A DNA stretch of 64,000 nucleotides from Thecamonas trahens ATCC 50062 (GCF_000142905.1 NW_013657649.1:1-64000), one strand, 5' to 3'. Shown: positions 9,245 through 19,780, counted from the stretch's first letter. Made by a program: numbers and translations. Notes: generated from the letters alone by a model not told the origin.

Positions 9245-10885
9245 ATGGATAGCATTGAGATTGGACTGTGCAGTGTGTGCATGGATGGCTACTCGGCTGA
9301 GAGGAAGCCGATGGTTCTTGCGTGCGGACACACGTTCTGCGAAGACTGCATTTGCGAGTGGAGGGCTGCCGACGGCGGAGCACGCTTGAAGTGTCCAACG
9401 TGCATGAGGCGATCATCGGCACGCCCTCGGGTCAACTACCAGATGCTTGAAACATGCAATGATTTGCGTGCAGCGCAAAAGGCGGCCGAGAACGGCTTCG
9501 CCTGGCCGCTCTTCTGCAGCTGCAGTCATGACGGGAAGGATCGGCCGCTGGCGACCGTCCGGTGTCGGGGATGCCGCAAGTCTTTCTGCACCGATTGCTC
9601 AAAGGCAATCCATGTGGGGATCGGGGCGGTCAAGCATGAGGTAGTTCCTGTGATGTCGGTGCGCTCTGGCGTTGATAACGCGCCCATTTGCCCCCAGCAC
9701 AACATGCCGTGGGTTGGGGTGTGCGGCGAAGCCGAGTGCAGCGAGAGGCGGATGGGATGTGCAGCGTGCATCGCCCGGGGCACTCACAAGGGGCATGCTG
9801 TGGAGAAACTGACAAATGCGCTGGATCGGCACGACAAGGAGCGCGAGCAGATGGCGGAGGAGGCGAAGAAGTTTGCTGGTCAGGCGGCGGCGGTGAAGGA
9901 GCTGGCGCGGTCACGGCGGGCGGGGCTCGCCATGACGCAGACCTCGATCACGGCCACAATCGCCAACCACTTTGACGACCTTCGCAAGCAGCTTGACAAC
10001 ATGGAGAGGAGCATGATTGCTCGGGTAGCAGGCATGACTCAGTCCGTCGTTACGTCGCTGGATGCGTTTACGGTAGGGCTGGAGAGTGAGGCGAACAATC
10101 TGGCGGCGGCGGCGGCGAAGATCGAAGCCAATGAGGAGCAGCTCGGCGCGCTGGTGCTTGCCAAGAGCGGCAAGCTAGTGGAGGAGGGCAAGATGACTTT
10201 GGCAAAGGCGACCAAGGCGGTGATGCTCCCACAGGCACATATAGGCCTGATCGAGAGGATCATCCCAATGCCGTTGCTGGACGTGCGGGTCACACCCGCA
10301 CCGGACAATGGTCTCTTGAACAGCTCCACGGCGCTCGGGATCTCCAGCATCATCGATAACGTGGCAAAGGTTGGAGCCAACACCAGCGGCATTGTCATGT
10401 CGCGGGGTTTCAAGGACACTCGGTGCCGATTCGAGTTTGCGCTGCAGCCGCCGTCGGGCGCGCCGGCCGATGCCGCCTGCAACGTCGGCATCGGCGTGAC
10501 GAGCATGGCGACACAGGACGCTCAGCTTTTCAACAGCGAGCAAACAATTGTGTGGAGAGCAGACAAGATCACGAGCGGCAAGATGGAGAAGAAGCTCTCG
10601 ACACCGGCCAAGTTTGTTGCCGACAAGATCTGCGCCATCGAGTACGACCCGCAGAGCGGTACGTTTTCGACGTTTGTCGACGATGTGCAGACCGGGATCC
10701 AGTTTCAGCACGTCATCCGCGGCAGCCCACTCCGCTTTGTGTTTACCGGTGATGCCGGCTGGACGCTAATCTGTGTGTCCATGACAAAGCACAAGAGCGC
10801 TGCCGAGTCTTGTCGGTGTCGGACCGTGACGCCAACATGCCGTGTGTCGGGAACAAGCGGCGGCGTGTCCGTCCGAGCGCAGTAG
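9245..10885 (+). CDS. RING/B-box protein with SPRY-like C-terminus (TRIM-like E3 ligase)
   Basis: From the ATG at 9245 the 546-residue product begins with a C3HC4 RING finger (C9, C12, C27, H29, C32, C35, C50, C53), the E2-binding domain of ubiquitin ligases. Two Cys/His clusters follow (about 88-135 and 145-190, the second reading CPQHNMPW...CAACIARGTHKGH), typical of B-boxes. Next comes an alpha-helical stretch rich in E, K, A and Q (about 190-330, probable coiled coil), then a beta-rich domain (about 385-520: IVMSRGF, NVGIGVTS, ICAIEYDPQSGTFSTFVDD) with the spacing of a SPRY domain. This RING/B-box/coiled-coil/SPRY order is that of animal TRIM proteins, in which the SPRY domain picks the substrate. 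Two upstream in-frame ATGs exist; 9245 is chosen because it starts directly at the RING. The last ~25 residues are Cys/Arg-rich and may be read-through of a missed splice. Confidence 0.85.
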   Translation: MDSIEIGLCSVCMDGYSAERKPMVLACGHTFCEDCICEWRAADGGARLKCPTCMRRSSARPRVNYQMLETCNDLRAAQKAAENGFAWPLFCSCSHDGKDRPLATVRCRGCRKSFCTDCSKAIHVGIGAVKHEVVPVMSVRSGVDNAPICPQHNMPWVGVCGEAECSERRMGCAACIARGTHKGHAVEKLTNALDRHDKEREQMAEEAKKFAGQAAAVKELARSRRAGLAMTQTSITATIANHFDDLRKQLDNMERSMIARVAGMTQSVVTSLDAFTVGLESEANNLAAAAAKIEANEEQLGALVLAKSGKLVEEGKMTLAKATKAVMLPQAHIGLIERIIPMPLLDVRVTPAPDNGLLNSSTALGISSIIDNVAKVGANTSGIVMSRGFKDTRCRFEFALQPPSGAPADAACNVGIGVTSMATQDAQLFNSEQTIVWRADKITSGKMEKKLSTPAKFVADKICAIEYDPQSGTFSTFVDDVQTGIQFQHVIRGSPLRFVFTGDAGWTLICVSMTKHKSAAESCRCRTVTPTCRVSGTSGGVSVRAQ

Positions 10886-11869
10886 CGACTGCATCGTGCA
10901 CGGCAAGACAGACGTCCGTCAACACGCAGTTGCAGGCGATGGCTGGAGAAGGACCCAGTCTGCGGCTGCCCAAGCGGCAGAGGCTGCTGACAAAGGCGCC
11001 GCCGACCTCTTGATCTCGCCCGTCCAAGCTGCTGCTTGCATCATGGGCAGTATCAACGCTACCGTAGCTACTGTCGCCAGTTCCCGCACACGTCAAAGGC
11101 AACAAGTCAAATAGATGGCCGTCACTGTGTCCGCTCGTCCCTCTCCTTCCCCTTTCCCTGACTCGTCCCGTTGATCACGACCAATCAAGGGGGCACCACA
11201 TCCCGCTGCTCGAGCTGATGTGGACGACGGCATGGGTACCCACAGACATCGTGACTGTATAACATCATACAACATGCGTACATGATCGGATGAAGTAAGA
11301 GCGGGTGGGGGCCCCCCCTTGGTACTGTTCACCAGAGCCACGGACGGTAGCCGGCCAGCAAGTCAGCCAGCAGAGGGGTCGGCCATCGAGTTGATGACCG
11401 CAGGCTTGTCGGCGGGGCGGACATGGATGCCGAGCGGCCGAGAGACAAGGGCGATGGCGGGACCGCGGGTGACAAAGATCGAGATCGAGATGGAGCCGTT
11501 GAGGCAGGTCGGTGTGGTGAGGGGCAATGTAGAGAAGACACGGGTTGGTCCCAGTCTTCAGCGGTGACGTTGGCAGCAGCGTCGAGGCAGCAGAGCAAAA
11601 GGCCAGTGGCCGGCCAACGACAGTCATCGCCACCTGTCGCCGACAATACCGAGCGGTACCTGTTGCAAGAGAGGGGGAGCGTGCAGGAGACCATGTCATG
11701 TAAGTGAGCCATACCCACAAGCACTTCCATATACACACCATAAACCCCCATGTGTCTGCCAACACTATGCCTATATAGGCAGGAGTAGTCATAGTTGCGG
11801 GGGAACGGGAAGGGGGAAGGGGGAAGGGGGGAGGGGGGGGGGGGCGGGGGGGGGTAGAGGAGAGGAGAG
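10886..11869. other. Space before the first assembly gap
   Basis: About 1 kb without a secure gene. A + strand frame at 11423-11707 (MDAERPRDKG...) ends at ATGTCATGTAAGTGAG, where gtaagt is a perfect splice donor. It could be the first exon of the LIM-RasGEF gene downstream, but no joining exon can be shown because the sequence then runs into the gap. The last 60 bases are G homopolymers. Confidence 0.35.
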
Positions 11870-11969
11870 NNNNNNNNNNNNNNNNNNNNNNNNNNNNNNN
11901 NNNNNNNNNNNNNNNNNNNNNNNNNNNNNNNNNNNNNNNNNNNNNNNNNNNNNNNNNNNNNNNNNNNNN
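11870..11969. other. Assembly gap (100 N)
   Basis: Exactly 100 N, flanked on the left by G-tracts (11817-11857) and soon after on the right by another (11994-12007). The round length suggests an unknown-size gap. Confidence 0.98.
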
Positions 11970-12173
11970 CAACACGAGTGATTGGTGCCGTGCGGGGGGG
12001 GGGGGGGAGATATAGGGAAGGGGTTCGAGTAGGAGGGAGGGTATAGTTGGATGGGTATACTCATGATGTGGTGTGGTTGGTTTTGGTTGATGTGGCTGTG
12101 GTTGTGGCTGTGGTTGTGGCTGGGGTGACTGTGGCTGGGGTGCCTGTGGCTGGGGTGGGTAGCACTGGGGAGT

Positions 12174-15100
12174 TGTGCTGGTTGTGGTCAGGCGGTGCAA
12201 GAGTCGGAAACAGTGCTGTCGGCTTTGGCAAAGGTATGTATGATGATGGGGTTCAGATTGGCTTGGGAGGTAGCACAGTGCTGTGCTTGGCATAGTATAC
12301 TCATCGCCGTTGTCGCTGTCGTCGCCGGCGTCGTCGTCATCATCATCGTCGTCTTCATCAACGTCATCATCGTCATCGTCCCCAACATGCATGCACGCCT
12401 CACCTCACTCACTTTATCTTCACCCTCTGCTTCGCAGGTATGGCATGTGGATCACTTTGTGTGCACACACTGCAAGGAACCGTTTCCGAACCACAAGTTT
12501 GTGGCCCATGGAGGCATGCCGTACTGCACGCCGCACTACCTCGAGCTGTTTGGAGAAAAGTGCGCCGGATGTGGCCAGTATATCACCGGCGAAATGCTCA
12601 AATCGGGCGACGGCACTTCGTACCATCCACAGTGTATGGTGTGTGTCCGGTGCGAGTGCGTGCTCACCAACACGCAGTTCTACCTCATCGAGAGCAAGCT
12701 CTTCTGTGAGCCTTGCTCTATTAGCCAGCTACAGGACAACGGGACGATCGGTGACGGCTCGGCCGCGCCCGACGGCGACGGCCTCTCGGCCCGGGTCGAC
12801 CTCCTTCCGTGCACCAAATGCGGCGAACTTATCACAGACATGATGGTCACCGCGCTCGACGCCAGCTATCACCAGTCGTGCTTTACCTGCGCCAACTGCT
12901 CGACCCTCCTCTCGGGCCCGTTTGCGAGCTCGCGGACCGGCCAGCCGCTGTGCGTCACGTGTGGCCAGCTGCTCGGCCAGCGTGCGCGGTTGGCTCCCAA
13001 GCGCTCGCTTTCGACAGGGGGCGACGAAGAGTCCGGAGTCCCGGCGTCGGCGCGCGCGGCTGCAGCCGCAGCCGTTGTCGCGCCGCCCGAGCCGGCCGCG
13101 TCGGCGTCGCAACCACCGACCCGTCCGGCGCGCTCGAGCTCGACCGCCGACCCAACGTCCCCGCTGCACCCGCTCAACGTACTCGACCATGACCTTGGCA
13201 TCCTCACCGGCGCGCTGCAAGAGTACTGCGAGCGCGAGTCGGATGATGTTGTGTTTCTCAAGGGCGCGCTGACCAAGCTGCTACACTCGGTCAAGACACT
13301 AGTCGCTCTCGGCAAGGCTGCCAATCTCGACACCGGCCCAGTGTTTTCCGGAGCTGCGGCCGCCATCTCTACCGCCAAGAACATTGTTGTCAAGCCCGAA
13401 GAAAAGGCGGTGCACCTTGTCCCGTTTGACACCCAGCTCGGCAGCCTTGTGGCCGCCATCACGGCGCTCATCGCCGAGCTCCGCCGCATCACCGGCGTTG
13501 TCCGCCCGGTCGGATGGGAGGCTGCTGCGCCGGTCTTTGCCAACACCCCGCCAGGCTCCCGCCAGTCCATGCCGCCGCTGAAGGCGTCGGCGGCAGCCGG
13601 AACCGGTAGCAGCACTGACACACCGGCTGCGCCGCAGCGTGTTCCGCGTGCTCGTGGCATGTCCGAGACCGCACTGGCGTCCCAGCAGACCGCTGCCGCT
13701 GCTGCTGCTGCTGCTGCTCTTGCCGCTGTTCCTCCACAGCTTGATGCTGCAGGCAGCTCCGCTGAGCCTCCTCCTACCACCCGGACTGAGCAAGCCGAGT
13801 CACGAGCAGCAACGATCCACACATCGACGCCAGGAGACGAAGCCGTGGTGGCGCCCGCAGCCAAGTCGACGACAACGTCCAAGAGCGGTATGACCAAGAC
13901 GCGAATGCAGATTGGCAATCGGCAGTTTGTGCACATGCGCGATGCCAAGCGGGCCAAGGCGTACACCTCGGTCTCAATGATGGGCTGGATGCGGAAGCGC
14001 GGCGGGCGGATGAAGACGTGGAAGGACCGCTGGTTTGTGCTACGCAACTGCGTGCTCTACTACTACAAGTCGCAGGTCGATACCACCCTCCTGATGGGCC
14101 ACATCATCCTGCCCGAGTACTCGGTCAAGGCCGATGCAACGAGTGACACCGACCGCGAGCACTCTTTTGCGTTGGTCAAGGAGGGCGCGCGGACGTATGT
14201 CTTCTCGTGCTCAGACGCCAAGTCACGGCTCAAGTGGCTGAAGGTGCTCGGCGAGGCGACAGCCAAGGACCGGGCCGAAGTCGACGATGCGCATGTCGAG
14301 GCCATGGTCGCGTGCATGCTCGCTGGCCAGCCGCTTCCGCTCCGCGAGAGCTTTGCCGACAACCCGGACAAGGTGGTTATTGCCGAAGAGGTGGTAGTCG
14401 ACGATGGCGTGGAGGAGCGCAACATCCTGGTGCTGGAGAACCAGCTGGTTGTGGCCGGCACAGTCCAGACCCTAGTCGAGCTGCTCTTCTTCCGGCACGG
14501 TGCTGATCCGCAGTACGTTGCCACGTTTTTCCTCTGCTACCGGCACGTCATGACGGCTGACGATCTCATGACCCGCATCCAGGTGTGCTTTGAGAGCCCG
14601 CCGGTGGATCCGCGCGACCGACTCGACGGTGGGACCGGGAGCGAGGAGGCTGTGTCGGAGATCCGGTTCCGGATCATGCAGGCGCTACAGATGTGGGTCG
14701 AGGGCCACTGGTATGACTTTCACGACGCGCCACACCTGGTCGACGCGCTGGAAGAGCTCATGGGCAAGGCGCAGAACCTTCAGGGCCACGAACAGGTCAT
14801 GCGCGAGATGGCCAAGGAGCTGAAGGCGACGATCAAGCTGTCGCGGTCGGCGGCCAAGGCGGCAGTCAAAGCCGCCCGTAAGCGGGCCAACGACAAGGCG
14901 TCGGTCGCGGCGGCGGCCAAGAAAGCCAAGAAGCGGTCGATCATCAACTTTACCACCCAGGTTGAGTCGCCGATCGAGTTTGCCGACGAGATCACCCGGA
15001 TCGACCAGGAGCTGCTTGAGGGCATCCGGCCCGAGGCGTTTACGCTCCAGCTCTGGGGCACCTACGCCGGCAACGAGTATGTGGAGGCGCTCAAGGACAA

Positions 15101-15749
15101 GCTCGACGAGCTTGTGGAGCGGTTCAACTTTGTCTCGGCGTGGGCCGGCTCGGAGACGGTGCTCAAGCCGGACCTCGAGTCGCGGGTGGCGACGCTCCGC
15201 GCGCTGATCGACATTGGCGACCGGTTGCTCGAGCTGCAGAACTACAACGCGCTCATGGCGCTGGTCTCGGGCCTCAATTCGGCGGCGATGCAGCGGCTCA
15301 AGAAGACGTGGGACGCGCTGCCGTCAAGCAAGCGTTCAGCGATGTCCAAGCTCGAGACGGTCATGGACCCGCAGAACAACTACGGGGCGTACCGTAACCG
15401 GAACAAGCCACTGACGGCCATTCCCTTTGTCGGCCTCTACCTCAAGGATCTCACGTTCCAGAACGACGGCAACCCCAAGCGAGTCGACGGCGGGCTCATC
15501 AACTTTGACAAGTGGCGCCACATCAACAACTCGGTCCGCTCCGTCCTCTCCTACGCCCCGCACTCGCTCAACATCCCGCGCCAAAAGGCCGCCGAGAAAT
15601 ATCTGGCCATCGCCCAGATCCTCGACGAGGACACGGCGTACAAGTACTCGCTCCTCGCCGAGCCACGCGCCAAAAAGGCCGCCGCCGCCGCCGCCTCATC
15701 GAGCGACGGCCAGAGTGTCCGGCTCATCGAAAAGTGGATGACCGAGTAA
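12174..15749 (+). CDS. LIM(x3)-PH-RasGEF protein, 5' end incomplete
   Basis: This is a Ras-family guanine nucleotide exchange factor with zinc-finger and lipid-binding modules. Domains in order: LIM1, split by an intron (CAGC at 12174-12185, then H-x2-H-x2-C-x2-C from 12444); LIM2 (CAGCGQYI...CEPC, about 12565-12715); LIM3 (CTKCGELI...CVTC, about 12809-12963); an A/P/S-rich linker; a PH domain (MMGWMRKRGG...WFVLRNCVLYYY, about 13975-14265); RasGEF-N (NILVLENQLVVAGTVQTL, about 14421-14800); a basic helical linker; and the CDC25-type RasGEF core (about 14955-15660, including SPIEFADEITRID, FNFVSAWAG, NYNALMALVSGLNS and PFVGLYLKDL). All core landmarks are present, so it should be active on a Ras-like GTPase. 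The start codon lies upstream of 12174, perhaps in or before the gap. The stop is 10 bp from the stop of the convergent gene. Confidence 0.9.
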   Translation, partial: CAGCGQAVQESETVLSALAKVCMMMGFRLAWEVAQCCAWHSILIAVVAVVAGVVVIIIVVFINVIIVIVPNMHARLTSLTLSSPSASQVWHVDHFVCTHCKEPFPNHKFVAHGGMPYCTPHYLELFGEKCAGCGQYITGEMLKSGDGTSYHPQCMVCVRCECVLTNTQFYLIESKLFCEPCSISQLQDNGTIGDGSAAPDGDGLSARVDLLPCTKCGELITDMMVTALDASYHQSCFTCANCSTLLSGPFASSRTGQPLCVTCGQLLGQRARLAPKRSLSTGGDEESGVPASARAAAAAAVVAPPEPAASASQPPTRPARSSSTADPTSPLHPLNVLDHDLGILTGALQEYCERESDDVVFLKGALTKLLHSVKTLVALGKAANLDTGPVFSGAAAAISTAKNIVVKPEEKAVHLVPFDTQLGSLVAAITALIAELRRITGVVRPVGWEAAAPVFANTPPGSRQSMPPLKASAAAGTGSSTDTPAAPQRVPRARGMSETALASQQTAAAAAAAAALAAVPPQLDAAGSSAEPPPTTRTEQAESRAATIHTSTPGDEAVVAPAAKSTTTSKSGMTKTRMQIGNRQFVHMRDAKRAKAYTSVSMMGWMRKRGGRMKTWKDRWFVLRNCVLYYYKSQVDTTLLMGHIILPEYSVKADATSDTDREHSFALVKEGARTYVFSCSDAKSRLKWLKVLGEATAKDRAEVDDAHVEAMVACMLAGQPLPLRESFADNPDKVVIAEEVVVDDGVEERNILVLENQLVVAGTVQTLVELLFFRHGADPQYVATFFLCYRHVMTADDLMTRIQVCFESPPVDPRDRLDGGTGSEEAVSEIRFRIMQALQMWVEGHWYDFHDAPHLVDALEELMGKAQNLQGHEQVMREMAKELKATIKLSRSAAKAAVKAARKRANDKASVAAAAKKAKKRSIINFTTQVESPIEFADEITRIDQELLEGIRPEAFTLQLWGTYAGNEYVEALKDKLDELVERFNFVSAWAGSETVLKPDLESRVATLRALIDIGDRLLELQNYNALMALVSGLNSAAMQRLKKTWDALPSSKRSAMSKLETVMDPQNNYGAYRNRNKPLTAIPFVGLYLKDLTFQNDGNPKRVDGGLINFDKWRHINNSVRSVLSYAPHSLNIPRQKAAEKYLAIAQILDEDTAYKYSLLAEPRAKKAAAAAASSSDGQSVRLIEKWMTE
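12234..12437 (+). other. Intron splitting the first LIM domain
   Basis: Donor gcaaag^gtatgt at 12234 and acceptor cttcgcag^gta ending at 12437 give a 204-bp, phase-0 intron. Removing it joins CAGCGQAVQ...SALAK to VWHVDHFVCTHC and restores a full LIM finger (C-x2-C-x18-H-x2-H-x2-C-x2-C...C-x2-H). The intron holds GTC/ATC-rich triplet sequence (about 12310-12380). The frame is open through it, so it could be mistaken for coding sequence. Confidence 0.8.
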
Positions 15750-15759
15750 ACGCACCAAG

Positions 15760-17169
15760 CTACGACGTCAGTGTCGGTAGCCGCGGGTGGCGGGCACCGC
15801 GGAGCGGCGGCGTAAAGCCTATCGACGTTGCCGCGCGCCCCCGGCCCGATCGTCTAGCTGCGCCCGGCGAGTGCGCCCGGCGGCGAGTGCGCCCGCGGAG
15901 TGGGATGCCGGTCGACGGGCCGCGGCCGAGCGCCAGCGCCGAGCGCGAGCGGAGCTCTTCGCGCGGCAGCGGCTCCGGGAGGCCCATCGACGAAGCCGGC
16001 CGATGCGGGACAGCAAAGTAGCCGAGCGCCGAGTCGTGCTGGATCCAGCGGACATGCGGCGCGTCGCGGTGCGGCGCCGCCTGCCACTCGCCGGCGGTCG
16101 CCAGAAGCGGTGGGAGGAGGATCTGCCCGCGCGACTCGGCCCGGAGGTGCGTGTTGTACATCGACCGCTTGTGCGACGCCGGGAGCTGGTCACCAGTCCG
16201 CTCCAGCGACCGACCAAACCGCGACTTGCGTCCCAGCGCACGCAGCGCCACGCTCAAGTCGCCGGCAAAACGTCCAGTGGCCGAGCGCGTCGAAGGCGCG
16301 CGGGTCATACCAACCGGCGGCGGTGCCGGCTCTGGATCGGTGGTGTGACCGCCAAGCAGTGCGTCGGCCTCGTTCGCCCTATTAGCCTCGGCCTCAAAGT
16401 CGTCCGCCAGCGACGACTTGGAGCCGGAACGCCGACCAAGGCGGCGGCGGACTTTCTGTCGCCGCCGCCGCCGGGCGGTGCCGCCCGACGACTCCGATCC
16501 GTCACTGTCGCCGTGCCCGTCGCCCGACTTGTCCTTGTCTCTCTTCTTCTTCTTCTTCCGCTTCTTCTTGGACGAGTCTCCACCCTCTGATGCCTCTGAC
16601 GTTTCGGTTCGGGCCGTAGGCGGCGCAGAGCCATCTCCCTCTGCCGGCATCGCATCATCCGCCGACTCGCGGTGCTTCTTCTTCGACTTGCGCTTCCGCT
16701 TCCCGCCATCATTCGCCTCTTTCTCGTCGACGCGGCTGGCATCATCATCAGCCAACAACGACTTGTCCTTCTTCTTCCTCTTTGATCTTGACCGGCCGTT
16801 GCCTGTGGCCGCAGTGTCGGCACCGGCATCAGCGCCAGCGTCTGCATTGCCATCAGCACCTGCCGACTTGGACTTTTTGACCGACTTTGACTTGCCCGAT
16901 TTGTCCGTTCTTGACTTGCGCCGTTTGCTTGAATGCCCGTCACCACCACCGCCGTCACCGCCACCGCCGTCACCGCCACCGCTGCCGCCTTTGCTGTTGG
17001 CTTGGCCAGCGCGAGCCGAGCCGGCCGAGCCGGTACCACCGGATGGCGCTGCTCCTGCCGACTTGCCCGAGCTGCGCTGTCTGCTACTGTTCCCTCCGTT
17101 CTCGCCCTTGCTCCCGCCGCCTTTGCTTGACCGGCGCTTCTTGCTTCGTCGCCTGCTCCCTTCGGGCAT
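15760..17169 (-). CDS. Lysine/serine-rich low-complexity protein
   Basis: The ATG at 17169 gives 469 residues. The first ~270 are a highly charged, repetitive run of K, R, S, G, D and A, with many KKRKK/SKKKH clusters that can act as nuclear localisation signals and with acidic-serine patches typical of CK2 sites. From about 270 onward the composition changes to a more ordered part (e.g. FAGDLSVALRALG, VRWIQHDSALGYFAV), then a basic R/G/P tail. Such proteins are often nucleolar or splicing-associated, but no domain is recognisable and I give no function. Its stop lies 10 bp from that of the RasGEF gene on the other strand. Composition bias could make it a misprediction; the ATG, the unbroken 1.4-kb frame and the short spacing argue for a real gene. 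Confidence 0.6.
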   Translation of the reverse strand: MPEGSRRRSKKRRSSKGGGSKGENGGNSSRQRSSGKSAGAAPSGGTGSAGSARAGQANSKGGSGGGDGGGGDGGGGDGHSSKRRKSRTDKSGKSKSVKKSKSAGADGNADAGADAGADTAATGNGRSRSKRKKKDKSLLADDDASRVDEKEANDGGKRKRKSKKKHRESADDAMPAEGDGSAPPTARTETSEASEGGDSSKKKRKKKKKRDKDKSGDGHGDSDGSESSGGTARRRRRQKVRRRLGRRSGSKSSLADDFEAEANRANEADALLGGHTTDPEPAPPPVGMTRAPSTRSATGRFAGDLSVALRALGRKSRFGRSLERTGDQLPASHKRSMYNTHLRAESRGQILLPPLLATAGEWQAAPHRDAPHVRWIQHDSALGYFAVPHRPASSMGLPEPLPREELRSRSALALGRGPSTGIPLRGRTRRRAHSPGAARRSGRGRAATSIGFTPPLRGARHPRLPTLTS

Positions 17170-17260
17170 GACTGTGTGGCGCGGAGAAGGGGGACGGGGC
17201 GGGGGTGGCCGTTGAGCGGGAGTGAGGTGAGCAAATTGGCGATGAGCGTTGGAGGGGAGG

Positions 17261-17445
17261 GCAATGATTAGTTGAAGGAGAGTTAATCGAGGGCAATGAT
17301 TAGTTGCAGGAATGTTAATCGAGGGTGATTGGGTGAAGGAGAGTTAATCGAGGGCAATGATTAGTTGAAGGAGAGTTAATCGAAGATGATTAGTTGAAGG
17401 AGAGTTAATCGAGGGCAATGATAAGCGGAAGAGAATCAATCGAAA
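17261..17445. repeat. Degenerate tandem repeat (gttaatcgagggcaatgattag unit)
   Basis: About five imperfect copies of a 30-35 bp unit built on aaggagagttaatcgagggcaatgattagttg lie in the upstream region of the lysine-rich gene. They are AT-richer than their surroundings and have no coding character. Confidence 0.85.
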
Positions 17446-17520
17446 GGTGCCGTCGTCGGCAGGTGGCGCGGGCAGGCAGGGAGGCAGGCAAGGCAAGACA
17501 GGGGGGGGACTGATCAGGGT

Positions 17521-19579
17521 TTACAGCGACTTCTTCTCTACCTGGACAGTGGTCACATGCATGCCTAGCTGTGACTTGAGGACATGCTCGACGCCGAGGC
17601 GGACGGCCTGCTCTGAGGCGGACGGCTCAGCGACGACGTGGACGGTGGCGACGGCCGTGGTCTCGTCCTGGCGCCACATATGGAGGTCCGAGGCGGCGAC
17701 GACACCCGGGACAGCGTGGATGGCGTCGACGGCACGGGCGGTGCGGCGCGGAGTGACGCCGTTCGGCACCCGCTGAAGCAGGACGGCCGTGGCGTTTTGC
17801 AGCAACGGAATGACCGAGAGGAAGATGAGGACCGAGATGAAGATCGAGGTGATCGGGTCCGAGATGGTCCACCCAAACCACTCGATGAGGAGCGAGGAGA
17901 TGATGACACCGACCGAACCAAGGGTGTCTGCGAGGACGTGGAGGAAGACGCCGTGCATGGAGATGTTCTCCTCGTCGTCGCCGCCGTCGCCGCCGTGTGA
18001 GTGCCCGTGGCCATTGCCGGCCTCGGCATCGCCGTGAGCGTGAGAGTGCCCGTGCGAGTGTCCGCCGCCGCCGCCGTGCGAGTGCCCGTGGTGGTCGTGG
18101 AAGGCAAAGAGGCCGACAAGGTTGACAACGAGGCCGAGAACGGCCACAAGGAGTAGCCGGTCTGTGCTCACGTCCTCGGGCGCAAAGAGGCGGGCGACCG
18201 ACTCGCCGAGAACCGAAATGGCGATAAAGACGAGGAAGACGCCGTTGACGTAGCCTGAGAGAATCTCGTACCGTCCGTAGCCAAACGAGTAGACCGAGTT
18301 GGATGGCCACTGCGCCATGACCGTGCAGTAGAGTGCAATGGCCAGCGCGGTGCAGTCGAACAGCATGTGGAAAGCGTCGGAGAGGAGCGAGAGCGAGTTG
18401 GTCCAGAACCCATACACGAGCTCCACAAACATGAACAGCAGATTGACAACGAGAAAGCCAAAGATCTTGCGGGAGTCCTGACCGGTCACAATCTGCTTGA
18501 GTACCGAAGTGAAGACCGCGATCGATGATGTCGACAGGAGCGACCCGTCGCTCCGCGCCTCGCCCTTGCCGCGCTTCTTGCCCGGGACGTGAAGCAGGTC
18601 GCGGAGGCCGAAAATGACCGCGGCAGCGAGGGCGATCCCGCTCAGCGGCACGCTTCCGGTCCGCATAAACTCGATGCCCCCCGCTGTCGCCGCTGCCGCT
18701 CCAAACCCGAGCTGTGCCACAAACGACGGCGCAAGCACTGCCTTCTTCTCCAGCACCCGCACGTCGACATAGTAGTTGAACACAAGAAGGCCGAGCGCGA
18801 GGACCATCAGCTGGACCAGCCCCGAGAGTGAGCTCGGCGCAAGGCTTCCAAGCCAAGCCTCTCCTGCGCCGAGCCGCATGCCTTGTACCACGGCCGCGGG
18901 CAGGAGCAGTGCGCCCGAGAGCAGCGTCGAGAGCGCATGCAGCCGCTTAACCCCGTTGACCGCCACTCCCAGTCGCCGGCCAAGAAGCTTTTGCGCCACA
19001 GACGCCACAAGCGAAGCCACAAGCGCCATCACGCCCTTGGCCGCCGGCGACGCCAACAGGCTCCCGTCGCCACCGGCATCCGCCTCTGGAGTTGGAATGG
19101 CGCCGATTCCACCGACTCGCCCGCTCGCTACGGCGCACAGGACACTGACAAGGACAAGCGCACCGCGCATCCGCCCGCTCGACCACCGCTGCCCCGCCAG
19201 GCTGACGTCCTTGTCACCGCGCCCGCCCGCGGTGGGTACCTTGGCCACCAGCAGGCCAAGCGCAACCACAAAGGCAGTGTCGGTAAAGCCTGAGGCTATG
19301 ACCGCCAGCAGCGGACCAAGCAGTTCGAGCGCAACAAGCCAGGCCATAAAGGCCGCGGCGCCGAGCACAGCGTGGACCGCGATCCATGCCCAGTCTGTCG
19401 AGTGGATGCGGCGGTGGTACGGAGCGAGCGGCCGCTGCAGCGCTGCAAACACCACGCCGGCTGTCACCAGCAGCGCAGCCGCAACAGACACTGTCTGCCC
19501 GCCATTGCCCACCAGCGCATAGCTCGCCGCGCTCCACACCGCCTTGGCCACCACCAGCAGGAACAGCAACGCAGTGTTG
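17521..19579 (-). CDS. SLC30A5: Zinc transporter, ZnT5/Msc2-like cation diffusion facilitator (5' exon missing)
   Basis: CDF proteins move Zn2+ out of the cytosol in exchange for protons; ZnT5/Msc2 members load early secretory compartments. The C-terminal half is a CDF domain: FLVVNLLFMFVELVYGFW, then the metal-site helix LLSDAFHMLFD (HxxxD), a histidine-rich cytosolic loop (18060-17990, many HGHSH units), the second metal helix HVLADTLGSVGVI (HxxxD) and a ferredoxin-like C-terminal domain. The N-terminal half adds about nine hydrophobic helices, the hallmark of ZnT5 and yeast Msc2 within the family. The reading frame has no ATG at its 5' end. Instead a good acceptor (gctcgtcacag^c, exon from 19579) sits there, so at least one upstream exon lies on the - strand above 19580; an ATG at 19848 is one candidate. 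ZnT5 normally pairs with ZnT6. Confidence 0.9.
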
Positions 19580-19639
19580 CTGTGACGAGCACACAAAGGG
19601 GAGAGGAGTCAGTGCCACGTTGAGGGAGATTAGGCCAGC

Positions 19640-19780
19640 CAGCGCCCGAGTCGATGACCGCCAGCCAGCGCCCGAGTCGATGACCGCGTGACCGCGCCCG
19701 CGCCCGAGTCGATGACCGTGCCCGAGTCGATGACCGTGCCCGAGTCGATGACCGCGCCCGAGTCGAAGACCGCAGCACCC
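19640..19780. repeat. Minisatellite, ~16-bp unit (cgcccgagtcgatgac)
   Basis: About eight copies of a 16- to 20-bp unit, cgcccgagtcgatgaccg with small variants, lie in the probable 5' intron of the zinc transporter gene. Confidence 0.85.

Noticed and set aside
11265-12392. A - strand frame running across the first N gap
   Set aside because: The gap length is arbitrary, the visible parts are Pro/His/Gln low complexity, and the real LIM exon is on the other strand.
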